64,000 nt of DNA from Membranipora membranacea (taxonomy: Eukaryota > Bryozoa > Gymnolaemata > Cheilostomatida > Membraniporidae): NCBI GenBank assembly GCA_914767715.1, contig OU612069.1, positions 25,295,387 through 25,359,386 of the forward strand, read 5' to 3'. The translations under genes were made by a program, and so were the position numbers. This document shows positions 1 through 12,171 of the stretch, one piece after another. The number at the start of each line of letters is the position of its first letter. The stretch's first letter is position 1. The notes under the pieces were generated by a model, which saw only the letters and a program-made list of their open reading frames with translations, was not told the origin of the DNA and searched no databases.

Positions 1-99
1 ATCAATGATACATTAAACAACTAATCCATTTAAATTTTGTACAAGGTAGTGTGGGCAAGCTAGAGCTAGGTAAGAAGAGCTCGTCACCATGAGCAGTAT

Positions 100-170
100 G
101 GGTAGTGAACGGGATTCAAACCTGTAGTTCTCTCAGATTGAGAAGCTCGAATTCTAACCACGACACAACT
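100..170 (-). repeat. tRNA-like SINE head (left-arm copy)
   Basis: On the minus strand an A-box-like stretch (about 153-166) is followed by a good B box, GGTTTGAATCC (112-122), with the spacing of a tRNA promoter. Flanks do not fold into a complete cloverleaf and the anticodon loop lacks its usual U, so this is a tRNA-derived SINE head or tRNA pseudogene, not a working tRNA. The same module occurs in the three tandem units. Confidence 0.55.
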
Positions 171-1548
171 TTTCATAAATCACCACTTCCTTTCTCATTA
201 GTGAGAACTGAAACATATGACATGGATTCGCATTTGCTGCATTGTTCTTTCCAACATCAAGCATCATAGATAATTCCTCCCATCCTATTCCAGGAAGCAT
301 TGACCTTTCCACAGTCTGTGAAATGTAATTTTAAAATTAAAACTGCGTGTCGTGTTGTCTGCGGAACGCATAGATAAGAAATGAGATTTATTATTATCAT
401 GGTCGCTTGAAAGTGCATGACTATATCAAAGTTAGGTATCTGCTGTCTGTAAGATTCAATATCAAAAGGTTTATTACATCTGGCATCTAGAATTTACATT
501 CCCATCTCGATCATTTACCACATAATCATGAGTCTAGACAACAGAAGAATGCTAAAATATCCTTGTATATGAGGTCTATGTTTGACATGAAAGAAGCAGA
601 AGTGAAATACAAAGGAATTCATTTCACATTTTACTGTATATAATTGATTAATCCTTATATTTTGTGAATCTAATTTCACACTAGTTCTCAATGGCAAGGT
701 AAATGAGCTGTTCCGCTTGGTTCCTTCAACTTCATATTTTTTATCCATCACCATGCATTTAAACCCCCAATGCACTTCAACCAAATCAACGTACAAAATC
801 GTTGTCTAGGGTATATCTAGGCAATATGAGCATTAATAAAAGGTTTATCAACAGACAACAGACTTCTGAGATTAATAATTTCTAGCGGGGTGTAGATGAT
901 GTGTTGGCCTGCAGCTGGAGCTTACTCCAAGGGTATAATGTCTGGAACTTTATCCATATCACCAGCTGAAAAAAAGCAGCAATTTTTTGGCACGCAAAGG
1001 TCATGTAGAGAAAATTCAAATGAGTCACCACGAGTTTGTGAACTGATTTGTTTCAAAAATTGCACCGGATAATTGTTAGTGCATGCAAGCAATATGTTTT
1101 GGTCAATACAATTACAGGAAAATAAGCTGTGGGTGTTGATTGTATGCTGGCTGCATGAGTTTGTATATATGTTGTCACTCTTTTATCCATCTCAGTTATA
1201 GTAATCAATCTGTATTTGTTCAGCGTAAATGATAAATAACAGAAAGGGTGGAGGCCTGAGAACAAGCATGAGTTTGCTTCACTACCGTCTCTCAGATAAC
1301 ACTGGAATTTAAATGGATACATTAGTGGACAATTTAATCGATATTATAATGGATATTCTAATTGATATTTTAAGGGATATTATGATGAAAATCATAATGC
1401 ATAATAACCTAAAATTTAGCTTACACTTACTTATCTCAAGGAGTTAGAGTCTCTAACTCCTTGGTTATTTAGGTCACTAAACTTGTCAGTGTCTTAATTC
1501 AAGGATTATCCAGTGAACCCAATTGTTTCAGTGTAAATTTCATCTATC

Positions 1549-3751
1549 ATGGAGCTTTCTATCAACATTTCTATCACCCTCTACAGTGTCATTCTGCTTT
1601 GTCTTTCTGGATCTTCTGCAAACTCCTGGTGGGTACTGTTACTGTTATAATTGGTGACAATCACCATGATGTATTGGATCGCCTAGTTTTAGGTTTCATT
1701 ATAACTTGACAAATTCTAATCCCGGAGTTCGGACGGATTTTCCTTCAAGTCGATCGCACTTTAGAATAACAATAAATCTCTTCGGTAGCCTTGAGAAGTA
1801 AATTAAGGTAAATTAAGCGAAGAGACTGATTTACACAAATGACACAGCCTCGATGTTTGGCAACAACAATTACTTTGCGTAATAAATTGGCATGTTGCAG
1901 AGGAGTCTAAACAGAGGCCCTTCAACACCGTCGTTAGTAACCCTGAACTTCGGCTAACAGACATGGTTCAGCAGAGACAGTCAGCTAGAACCAGGGAGTT
2001 TGGGACTCTCAGCTAGAACTGATGGTACTTTTAATTATTATTGTGTATTGTCTTCTCAATGCATGTTTTAAACCGTTTTCAATAATGAGGTTCATAATAT
2101 CATCATCAATATCACCAGCTTGAAACAGGACAGGTGGCTAATCAAGCTAAGTTTTGATTTATTCCTTCTCTTATCTTCACAGGATAAATGAGGAAAATGA
2201 CATCATTCCTTATCAAGTGACCAAAAATACGCCAACCCACATAGAAGCTGACCAGTTGATCCCCGGTAACATTCTGTATGTATGTATATATGTGCTGCCA
2301 TACACTGAAGGAATAGGTGTGAATGCAACATTCTCAATCATCTCATCGTTTGCTCAGATAAATGTGACACATGTTTTGTTAGCCGATTCTGCTAGAAGAT
2401 GCATAAGAATACTCGATCGAACCACAAACCAGACTGGACAGTTCGTGGGAGTATGTGATGAGACCCCATGGACTTCACCGGTAAATCAGACTGATGGCAA
2501 CTTGGAAAACAGCAGATTTGGAAAAATCACTGGATTTACTTACCATCAGGGACAGGAAATAATCTACATCTATGAACAAGGCCTGTCAAGACGAATCACC
2601 AAAGCAGATGTGAAAGCGAACCTAGTTACTACCATAGTCACAAAGGACGGCTTTGAGGGCGTTTTCCAAGAGCCGCGAGATGGGGTTGTAGATACATGGT
2701 GTACATTACAATATCTTACGGGATTGCCGAAATCAGTGTAGGTTACAATTCATTCAGTTACTTGACACATTCAGATCGCAGCAGTTATGCAGATGGACCA
2801 CTTGCTGATACAGAATGGTTTGTGTCAGCAGGTATGGCAATGTTTGAGAGCAACACACTGATTGTTGCCGATTGGATGAATGATAAACTCCGGGTAGTTG
2901 ATTTGCCGTCTACAAACGTCACAACCTGGTGCTTGAATAACTCAAAGGCTTTTTTTAAAAAGCTCTGCTATATAAGGAATCCATTGTCCATCTGCATTAT
3001 CATTTTTGATGCCTACATCGGTGAATTCAGACGCATTTCAAAGCTCTGACTGCCAAAAAGGAAATGCAGAGAGAAAGTACATATGGAGCTCGAAACCACA
3101 AATGGTGGTAAGCATGGAAATCGTGAGTTTATGTGCTGTATAAGTGTAAGGTGCAATCATCCCTTCCCATCTATATGCCATCCAACTATGTTCTGCCAGA
3201 AACGTGATCGGTCTGTCAAGTTAGGCATTAAAATTCTTTTCTTGATAAAAAAGGTAGTGGTAGTGTTGGTGGCAGTGTTTGTGGTGGTGGTGTCGGTGGT
3301 TATGGTGGTGCTGGTAGTGGTAGACTTATAATTCCCACTCTTAACTTTAAGAGGATTTTTACAATAACTAGCCGAAATTAAGTACTAGCTAACATTGAGT
3401 GACCTAAAACTAATTCAACTATACTCTAGAGTCTAGTTAATTCTGTTGGCACTTGACTTGGACCAGTTGATGTGCTAGATGATTTATTGTGATGAATTTG
3501 TTTGTCGTCATGTTTTGCCTTACACATTTCCAGTAGATGTAGCAGTCATTGGAGGAGGAATAGCGGATGCCCTTGAAGCAGTAGGTATGGTGGCTGGCAT
3601 TGTGTACTACATGACTAAAAAGAGATCTCAGCTAGGAACCTTACATGATGCCTCAACAGCTGTATATAGTACATTCAATTCGGCAGCGGGGTCAGAAGGT
3701 CGCCGGGAGGTGGCTGTTGTCCTGTATCCAAAGAAACCACAGATGAAGTAA
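1549..3751 (+). pseudogene. NHL-propeller type I membrane protein, damaged
   Basis: Three exons can be fitted: 1549-1628, 2183-3107, 3534-3751. Exon 1 encodes a signal peptide starting MELSINISITLYSVILLC and ends in a phase-2 donor (TG|gtgggt). Exon 2 follows a clear polypyrimidine/AG acceptor and encodes NHL-type propeller blades (VLLADSARRCIRILD, NTLIVADWMNDKLRVVDL). Exon 3 gives a transmembrane helix (VAVIGGGIADALEAVGMVAG), the basic stop-transfer YYMTKKRS and a tail of about 45 residues with several Tyr. AATAAA lies at 3785-3790. Two defects interrupt exon 2: a shift near 2695 equal to loss of one base, and a TGA at 3047-3049. If both are discounted, the phases add up to about 407 codons. 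Likely role: cell-surface receptor or adhesion protein. It is a recent pseudogene, or the assembly has two errors here. Confidence 0.72.
3252..3330 (+). repeat. GGT/GTGGT-rich simple repeat
   Basis: Irregular array of GTGGT and GGTGGT triplet-like units inside intron 2 of the NHL gene. The open frame across it is a by-product of the repeat. Confidence 0.8.
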
Positions 3752-3863
3752 TGATGACTCATTATTATATATCATGTTCCACTTAATAAAATCATAAACT
3801 TGACAACCCTCTTCGAGAGATTGTGTTATTGTTTTATTGCTTATCATCAATGATGAAGCAAAA

Positions 3864-4510
3864 TTATAGTGACTGTAAGAAGGCGTTATCATTTAGGAGT
3901 CTGATACTAAAAGGTATGAAACTGTTTAAAAAACGAGTTGTGCGGCACTTAGCTGATAAAAATGTTTTCCTACCTGGAACATAATATTTGTTAAAAATAT
4001 GGTCTTCGTCATTAATAAAATTTACTGCAGTACTAAGAGTTCGGTCTGAGATCAAATTAGGAATGTCACAGCTGTATGAGGTAGAAAAAGGAGATAATAA
4101 TCGAGATCTCTCCTTTGCCGTGCAAGAGTTCAACCAAGCTTCTGAATTATATAATAAAATCGGTAATTTAAGGGATTGCACAAAATACTCACATTGAGTA
4201 TTGGACGGATAAAAAGATTTGAACTTAGACAATGCATAAAATCTGCTTTTCAATCTGCGAAAAATGTGGTCAGTATTATCAGTCCATTTTAAATCATCAT
4301 TGAAAATAGTACCCAGATACTTTCTTTACTGGGTTGTCATCAATAAAAACATTAGAAGTGACTAGTGAAGTGAAGTGATCTACTGAAGTCAAAGATCATC
4401 TCCTTGGTCTTAGCGGTAGTCAGTATAAGACAGTTAGCTTTGCACCATTCGGAAAAATCATTAACGGCTTTAAAATAAAATTCATCACTACTGCTATGAT
4501 CCAAAAGACC
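3864..4510 (-). mobile_element. Non-LTR retrotransposon reverse transcriptase, 3' relic
   Basis: Minus-strand frames show the end of a LINE-type reverse transcriptase: DFSEWCKANCLILTTAKTKE (4400-4500 region), then LPILLYNSEAW and, near the end, FLNSFIPFSIRLLN, all typical of the post-catalytic region of non-LTR RTs. The frame is broken near 4250-4350 by stops and shifts, and the catalytic palm and endonuclease are absent, so it is a dead 5'-truncated copy. It sits just downstream of the NHL gene and is missing from the right arm. Confidence 0.75.
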
Positions 4511-5429
4511 CAAAATAACGAGCTATCTAATTTGTAGGTTTGCTCCTGACCTAAAGACGTGTCACCACTACCATCCTTGACTCACTGTGTGACATAATTA
4601 TATATATCAATTGGGAATCGTAGTGGGTTCGAGATGGCGTGCAGGTTCCACGTAGGATTGGTACATGTAAGTTTGTAACACGATTGAGCCATTTAGAATC
4701 GATAAGGAAAAATTGAATACCACAAAAGGAGAATTTTGTATGTGTGTATGTGCCTTTATTATCTCAAAGGGGTGTTTGAGAAATAAAAAGTTGGTCTGCC
4801 GGCGGTGAAAAATTATTAATAAAAATGTTGATGTCTAAAGCTGTTAATGATTGTATAAAAATTATTTGTGGTTTACATAGAATACAAAAACAGTAGAAAA
4901 TAAATTAAAAGAGTGACTTATCCAAAATACTGATAGCCTGAGATCTAAAACAGTCTCTACGGGTATTAATGCTGTGGAGTAGAGACTTAAAGCCAGCAGA
5001 TGGTAGAGTATCGAAGGAGAGTAGCGGGTTAGGTGCATCGGTGGCCACCATGCTGAGGGAATTGGATTTTAATCTGTGCGCGGGGTTTTTAAGTTTCGTT
5101 TTATTTGTGCAGACATTCAGTTAGTATGGCCATAGTCAAGAACAACATTGTGCTGTAATCTAAAGAATTATTTGATCTTTTCACCAGTCGCCAGAGTGTA
5201 TTCTCTACTACTCAGCTCCATGAACTGCAGCAATGGTGCTACAAAAATTAATGAGATCATAAATTGAGATCATGTTAACACCATGTACTTCACGCGGCGG
5301 TTTAGTAACATTAAATGAGTACTGCATGTAACATGTCAAACCCCCACCCCCCTATCCCGCCGTAACGTACATTGTATATTGTAATAAGTGATGTGCCTCA
5401 CCTATTACAGCAGTAGAAGAAATTCATTA

Positions 5430-6363
5430 AGGTCATGCCTCGCCTAGGATACTAACTTGAGAAATACTGGTCCAATTTCCTTGATTTTTCTTTCTAAGTG
5501 TAGCTATTCCTTGTTTAGCAATTTCCAAACCCTCAAACCATAATTGGCAGCGCAAAGTATTCCCAATAAAATTAACTTGTGATACTTAACGGTAGTAGCA
5601 AGCCTTGACATGAATTTCAAGTACTAGAGAAGGAAAGTTCTATGATAACAGACAGGAATTAATCAGCCAGCTTGTGAACTATTGTAAAATACACTAAAAT
5701 GACTGGATTTTAGAGACTTATATTACTACGCCAAATCTGGTGCAGAAATATATCAGGCAAAAGTTTCATTTGGTTCAAAATCAATGCCTAGTGCCCTGAC
5801 CAAGGCTTCTAAGGATGCCCTATCAGAAAAAAAACATATTTGTAATTCTCATTTTGTACAGTAAAAGGGCAGTTTTGTCAAAATGATGACTAGTTTAGGA
5901 GTAAGATAATTCAAAATTGCCAACTGGCACATCAACTTCTTTTCATCAATACTGGTCAGCACTGGGCTAGTGAGGGCACTAGGGTTGTCACATTTGTCCA
6001 CCATGGACAACAATTGACACAGCTCACGTTCTTTATAGCATTGTCAACACTTATGGTTTAGCTATCAGTATGTGAATTTGAATGCGGTTTTTTTCAAGTC
6101 AAATCAAAATTGAACATGATTGTTGTTATGGCTGCATGATATAAGGGTAGTCTTTATGTATTAAGTGCATTTTTTTCTCCAAGAACTTGCAATGTCTTTT
6201 TATATGGACAATAGTGACAATAGGTTTTGACATGTTGCTGGAATTCAGTGTCGGGTTATTACGTTGCGTCATGGCGTAACGTCGTCAAACTTTGGGTTTA
6301 GACTTCTTCGATCATGTAGATTGAGAAATCCAAAAAAAAAAGATTTTTGGAGAGGCATGACCT
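5430..6363. mobile_element. MITE-like element with TTA target duplication
   Basis: A 934-bp insertion in the left arm relative to the right arm. It begins AGGTCATGCCTC (5430) and ends with the reverse complement (to 6363). It is flanked by TTA at 5427-5429 and 6364-6366. The corresponding right-arm site near 35815-35830 has one TTA and no insert. A 3-bp TTA duplication with short inverted ends fits PIF/Harbinger-type non-autonomous elements; a TTAA reading (piggyBac-like) also fits but makes the ends asymmetric by one base. No transposase frame is visible. Confidence 0.78.
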
Positions 6364-7238
6364 TTAAAAAGACAACTTTGCACTAATGGTGAGCATTTTG
6401 TTGAATATTTTGCTCTCAGCTCTTTAGTTAGAATAAAGGTTGGGAGCTTACCAACCAGTAGCTGGCTATCAATTTCCGAGTCAAAAATAGGCAAGTGTAG
6501 ATCAATTTGTCAAAATGCGGATTCCTGTTGTGAAATAGCCTGTGAAAAACAACAGCAGAACTAACTGACATTGTCGAGACGCCGGTACTCACTTTATTTG
6601 TCGCCATTGGGATCAAAATATAGCTATAATGTGCCTATATGAGTTGTGTGTCATGTGTGGTAAATGTTCGATAAAGATCTTGGAAACTCTAGGAAAGTAG
6701 GCCCACTGGTCAATATCAGTTTTCCAATCCACAAGTTACTCAAATGAAGACAAGATTTTATCAGGCCTTACATAAATAAAGGCACCTACAACAATGTCAG
6801 TCAGTCATGACGTGCAAAACCTTGACATATCCCATTCACTTAGCCTTCTTTATTATCAGCGCACAATAAATTATAGATTGTTACGCCACTGTGGGTTAAC
6901 AGTATAGGAATGCTTACTGTTTAGTCTTACATTGCATTGTACACTTTGGGCGCAGCATCATAAATATAACCATAAATATACGGCAACATATAACAACAAA
7001 ACTATCAACTTCACATTGAATGACGAAAGTAAGACTAGATTGTTAGGTGACATAAAAACTTACAGTTGTTTATTTTGCATCATTCCGTTAAAAGCGAACA
7101 TTATACAAATAGTAGATCGACAACAATTTCAGAGAAAAGCCACAGCATCTAGGTTCAAATAATGGGAGATCCGCAAGATTTATCTTTGCCAGCTATAGCT
7201 CATTCACCTGATGGATGTGTATATAAATATATTATATA

Positions 7239-7352
7239 CTTCATTACTGGTTCATATTGGTTCTTTTACTTCATACCGGTTCATACTGGTTCATACTGGT
7301 TCATACTGGTTTATACTGGTTCATTACTGGTTTATTACTGGTTTGACACCAC
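7239..7352. repeat. TTCATACTGG decanucleotide repeat
   Basis: About ten imperfect copies of TTCATACTGG, the mirror of the longer array at 34733-34890. Long frames with TGSYWFILV repeats are translations of this array. Confidence 0.85.
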
Positions 7353-7470
7353 AATCAATAAAACATTAAAATATTTCACCTCTAGAATATTTTGTCAATC
7401 CTTGAAACCTTAATATCACAGCTGACATTTACTAACTCCTGATCATATTGGTAATACTAGATTGTCAGCG

Positions 7471-8539
7471 TTTTAGAAAAGTAATCATTATTTGCTTGTA
7501 GTTTGTATATCAGCCTTGTGGGGATCTATTTTGAGAGTTATCATCAATTCATTTATTTGAAAGGTGACAGCGTAAAAGGACAGCTGACAGGTATAGGCAG
7601 CAACTCATAAAACAGAAGGGAACAAAGATGAGGCTGAGTCAGTAACATCAAACAAAACTAACCCAATGTCTCTGATGTCACATCATCTGCATAAACAACT
7701 ATTTAATAAATTAAACTGTCTAATATTTGGCATCCTACTGGTGATTGACCATGCTTCTATTGAACATAATAATATGAAAAAAAGATAGATCCAAACATAA
7801 CTGCAGGCTTACGCTACTGAGAAAGTTTGAGTGTAACTGCAAGGCATATTATTTTTCTTGGGGGCACCTATCGAGTTAAATATCATAATTCAAAGACATG
7901 ATATAAGGTTAATATCTTTTTAAATATATAAGAATTTCCTCGAACTGCAAGACATGCTGGTGCACTGCATTACATGATGTTTCAATGCATCCTTTAAAAC
8001 CAGATGGTTGTTGAGAGGAAATAATCTGATTGAATAAGAAATTTTTGGCAATCATTATCATCAACTTGATACCTATTGTCCTTGTGATAAAATCACATAT
8101 AGTGTAACATCAAGGTCAAGAAATTGTTCCTCTGGAATTGATTTATGCTTTTTTTACATCCATTTTTCTCTTACATCTTGGAGCATCGAGTTTTACTCCT
8201 TATCAATTATGCCCATTGAAAAATTTGAGGAAGATTGCCGAAATCAGAAGTAAATTAAAAATGCACTGCACACACGCTTAATTAAGTGATAGTATAGTTT
8301 TATTGTGATTTTGAATTAAGGTTCCACAGCTGCATTGGTGACAAACTAGGCAACACTGCTATTTAGTGGTGCTGAGTAGAATCCCTGCACTTTATGATGC
8401 TCATGCATTAGTCTATTTGTTTGGGCCTCGTGTGTATATATAGCAGCTGGTTAATGAAGGTCAAAAACACGGAAAGTGAGCGAAGGAATATTTATTTGAA
8501 TATCAGAATATTTATTTTCACTTTGAAACTCAAATCATA
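7471..8539. other. Gap without a recognisable gene
   Basis: AT-rich sequence between the inverted arm and the peptide gene. The stretch 7655-7755 (starting AACCCAATGTCTCTGATG) is a diverged match of 10233-10337, so a dispersed repeat lies here. No convincing coding frame was seen outside the peptide gene. Confidence 0.5.
8511..8516 (-). terminator. Polyadenylation signal of the compact peptide gene
   Basis: AATAAA on the minus strand, 24 bases past the stop codon of the 8540-9343 gene. Confidence 0.6.
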
Positions 8540-9343
8540 TCACAAAAACAAGCAAAAGCTGTGGGGTTGTCCTGTAGCTGTCCTACCGAAAATGCAGACT
8601 TCACCTTCCTCACATTCCCTAAAATATAGAAATAGAGCTAAATAGAAACCTAGACCGCTCTTGGGAGTCGCCCCACTATTCGCCGATCGCCTGTATATAA
8701 GGAATCAGTGGCAGGGTTTCTTTCAAGTATGAAATTAGATGGACTAGCTGAAATAGCTGTAAAACTAACCCACTATCCTTACTACTATTTAGGTGTAACA
8801 GGAATTTTTTCTGGACATTGAAATTCATCAAGATAACAAGCTATTCCTACCGCTGATTGTGGTTAACCAGTAATAACAAAAACCGCAAATACTGGTTAGG
8901 CATCTATGTATCGATGTCTATGCCCTTAAATATAATAATTGAAGCCATTGAAACTGTTTCTTATTAATACCATGTCTTAAGGCCACCTAATAGAGTATCA
9001 ATATATGAAAACTCTCAACAACCCAGAAAAAAACATGATACCGTCTTCGAGCATTGGGCATGTGGTGGAAAACTTTTAAAAGAATTTGATCTCTGCACAC
9101 TATAAATCTGACTTAAAGTTTTTGATGCCAGGAGGTGAAAACCTCCTCATTTACTCAAACTCATTGGTCGCCGCAGTAAAGAAGTGATTTTAAATACTAC
9201 TTTTGTTTAAAGAAAAGTAAAACTTACAGGTTATGTGTACACTCCATTTCACGCTTTGTTCGAGCACCAGGTGGGGGGTGTTCACTATTCGCCATCACAG
9301 TTAATAAGAAGAGACACATCACAACAAAACCTGCCAGCTTCAT
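8540..9343 (-). CDS. Small secreted four-cysteine peptide (compact form)
   Basis: Two exons: 9343-9228 and 8618-8540, intron 609 bp with CT|gtaagt donor and tttag|G acceptor, phase 2. The product is about 64 aa: signal peptide MKLAGFVVMCLFLLTVMANS, a short linker EHPPPGARTKR with a dibasic site that could be cleaved, then ECTHNLECEEGEVC and a last cysteine near the C terminus (C-x5-C-x5-C-x13-C). A TATA box (9385-9391) and AATAAA (8511-8516) bracket it. The intron position, its phase and the cysteine spacing equal those of the three proline-rich genes at 39.7, 48.8 and 58.5 kb, so I take it as their divergent paralogue on the opposite strand. No known family is recognised with certainty; the CxxxxDC/EC pattern recalls colipase or prokineticin-like and WAP-like modules. 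Secreted effector, antimicrobial or signalling peptide are all possible. Confidence 0.75.
8810..8940. repeat. Dispersed repeat, copy 1
   Basis: Starts CTGGACATTGAAATTCATC and ends near ATCGATGTCTATG. It matches 27725-27845 in the same orientation. It lies in the intron of the compact peptide gene; its partner lies in an intron of the lectin-type gene. Nature unknown. Confidence 0.7.
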
Positions 9344-9384
9344 TTTGAATGGTAGAAATGAGACCAGATGGGATGTCTAAAAGA

Positions 9385-9391
9385 TTATATA
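9385..9391 (-). promoter_or_regulatory. TATA box of the compact peptide gene
   Basis: TATATAA on the minus strand about 42 bases upstream of the ATG, giving a very short 5' leader like that of the proline-rich paralogues. Confidence 0.6.
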
Positions 9392-9396
9392 CAATC

Positions 9397-11277
9397 CATA
9401 TACACTACTATTTCGCATAAGTCTTCAATAGCAAGCATTGACTAAGTAATATGCAATAAATACATCCCCTTAGCAACTAAGTTGTCTTTTCATTCTAGCA
9501 TTAAGCTGATCTGGACACCTCCCCCCCCCCCCTCGTTAAAGTTATCATCCATGGTTATATCTTACTAGTACTTATTCTAAAATCTTATTGATATGCTGAT
9601 ACACGCTTGTTTAACCATCACTACATCTGTAATTTAGTATTATATAAGATTACTTATCTATATATATATATATATGTATATCTATTGTAAACTTTATTAA
9701 TCACTAAATTGATCAGTACCCAAAGCCAAATGAGATCATGTTGTACATTCATGCTATTTTATGGAGTATCAAAGGTTAAAAAGTGATATAATACACAAAA
9801 CCAGTCAGTGCTATTGAAACAAATCCAATCCAATAGTCTTTAAAGAATAAACTAGATTAGATCAAAAATACATTGAACATTGACATGACTTTGCATGGTT
9901 TGCACCAGTCCTAATCAAACATTAAGAAGAAAATACACCGAGAATATTTTGTCAACCCTTTTAAAATTTGATTACATTAATGACTTTGCCTCACCTCATG
10001 TTAACAAGCTGTTGATTGTGTTGATAATACATTATCGGGCAATGCCAGAAAACAGATTGAAGAGTACTGTATGAGTCATAATGTTCTGATTTTATAAAAC
10101 TTATAAAATACTTCTGGCGACCTCTTGAATTATTGTAGTGGTTCCCGTGGGTCACTTGATTAAATAACAGCATTCTAGGGGACAAAGAAGAAAACAAATT
10201 GTGATGATTTCAGATGAGCACAGGTGGTAGTAATAAAACACCAATAACCCAATGTCTCTGATGGCACAGCAGTTGCGAAGTAACTATCTGACAAACTTTC
10301 TAACATAAGGCATATCAATTCTCATTGACCTTATTACTTATTATCACATAAAAAAAATAAACATTGACATTTGGCTCATGGCTCATGGTTTGAATAGAAT
10401 AATAGAATATTACAGTCAGCCCAGGCTCAAGATACTAAACAGGTTTGAGTGCGTCAGACCATACTGACTCTCGTGATCTGACTGGGCATGTAGATCACTG
10501 ATAAACTAGGCTATCGTTACCACAAAGCAAGTGTCGTAAGGCTAAGTATGCCTCATGCGTGACTTGAATTTGCACATGTGCAAGACCAATGAGTTTGGTT
10601 TGGGTTCTGATTGCAACTTTGGAAAGGGGAAATGGGATATCCCCTGCATAAACTGTCAATCAAAATCAGCTAATAATAACAAGAGAGGATAACTATTAAT
10701 AACAAATCCGCACGCTTTGGGGAGTATGTCACCAGAGCAGGTAGCCAATCAGATGGCTTCGGAATTCCGAGACTCAATTTTACAGAGATCAGCTCATGCC
10801 CAGAGCTGAGCATGCGCAGAATGGTGTCCGACTGCTCTTCACTTTTTCTTTATTGCAGGTATCAAGTTCAATTTTATATTTGAACCTGCATAATATATAA
10901 TACATTTAGAATGATTATGCCGGTTGTCAGCCTAGATTATGCTGATATCGTAACGGTTATATAACAGTTTCCTGAAACCACCATTCATGCTGGTGCAACA
11001 GGATTGAATGACTGCAAGTTATAAATCATCGTTTCTATATGTTATGCAAACTTGTGAAATCTGCTGGTTTTTAGAGAAAGTCCTAACATGTCTAAGCAGG
11101 CCGAAGTTCTGTCTGGCTATGTTTTAGGAGTTCATGATTTTCCATCCACAGATTTAACTGTAATCAAAGCTTATGCTTTTTCTGATATTGCTGTCTCTCT
11201 ACAAATATAGGCTAATAAAAAAATCCCTTTCATTTCTCCTAAGCAATAATCATCAATTTCAATCGATCGGTTATTAA
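9397..11277. other. Gap without a recognisable gene
   Basis: Contains a C-run near 9521-9534, a TA repeat near 9658-9674, and 10233-10337, a diverged copy of 7655-7755. The stretch 10450-10850 is a little more GC-rich, but I see no gene in it. Confidence 0.5.
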
Positions 11278-11420
11278 TTGCAGGCATCACAAGAACAAAA
11301 ATTCTCTCTTATGTTCATAAATTTCAGTAAGGTATATGACGGTGTAAACCACGATATATATTATCAAATAAACTGGAGATTGCGCTACAAATTTTTTCCC
11401 GCGACGAACAAGGAATTGTT
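11278..11420 (+). mobile_element. LINE reverse transcriptase fragment (plus)
   Basis: The frame reads LMFINFSKVYDGVNHDI, the FxDFSKAFDxVNHxxL motif of non-LTR RTs with substitutions. Too short and isolated to be functional. Confidence 0.6.
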
Positions 11421-11639
11421 TGTAAGACTTATCTTTCCAAATTTCTATAGAGTCCATTTCACTGACTGTTAGGATAAACGGAATTGTACCAATATAATAT
11501 AACAGAAGCAATTTGGTACTGTTCAAGATCTAAAATATGCTTATTTTGGGATTAAAAATCAATTTCATACTCAAGCACTGTTGTTCAATTTTAATAACAC
11601 TTTAGAAAGAGAATATATTAAAACATTGGCACGGATATA

Positions 11640-11930
11640 ACCAAATCATTGATAAAATATTAAAAATGAATTTGGACGTAATATGGATCCCTGAGGAACT
11701 CCTATATCGACCTTTCTCATTATACTGGAATGATCGTTGATTTTGACAAATTGTTTTCTAATTAAGATTTCAGCAAATTACACACATCATTTGTAAAATT
11801 TTAAATAACGCAATTTTTAATTAAAATATCGTGGTTGATGGTGTCAAAAGCCTAGCTGAAATCTAAAAACATTCCTCGTGTAATTTTACTGTTATTAAAA
11901 CTGTGGTACAGGTGCGGGATCAAAAATGGC
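11640..11930 (-). mobile_element. LINE reverse transcriptase fragment (minus)
   Basis: Minus-strand frames show AFDTINHDILIKN (11810-11900), then ENRKQFVKINDHSS and VDIGVPQGSIL (11690-11760), the GVPQGSxLGP motif. A stop lies before AFDT. This fragment and 11278-11420 face each other with overlapping RT motifs, so they are two separate remnants. Confidence 0.75.
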
Positions 11931-12011
11931 TGTCGATTAAGATATCGGAATTTTCCAAACAAAAAGGTAGTTGGATAGCTACTAGTTTTTCCACCTAAGG
12001 TTCCCTTCGAT

Positions 12012-12171
12012 TCATGACTGTGCCCTTTAGTCCATGACTGTGCCCTTTAGTCCATGACTGTGCCTTTTAGTCCATGACTGTGCCCTTTAGTCCATGACAG
12101 CGCCCTTTAGTCCATGACTGTGCCCTTTAGTCCATGACAGCGCCCTTTAGTCCATGACTGTGCCCTTTAGT
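12012..12171. repeat. 20-bp minisatellite
   Basis: Eight head-to-tail units of TCCATGACTGTGCCCTTTAG. Two units carry AGCG in place of TGTG and alternate with the standard type, suggesting duplication of a two-unit block. Confidence 0.92.

Larger units (their letters stand above)
1..7470 (-). repeat. Left arm of a large inverted duplication
   Basis: Read on the minus strand this stretch matches 34613-38290 almost throughout, and matches the left part of the three tandem units. Anchors are the SINE head near 112-122, the signal-peptide exon at 1549-1628, the stretch 5140-5420 and the TTCATACTGG repeats near 7250. Homology pauses at about 1760-4640 (body of the NHL gene) and at 5430-6366 (a MITE). 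It may continue left of base 1. Matches were read by eye, so the percent identity is not known. Confidence 0.85.
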
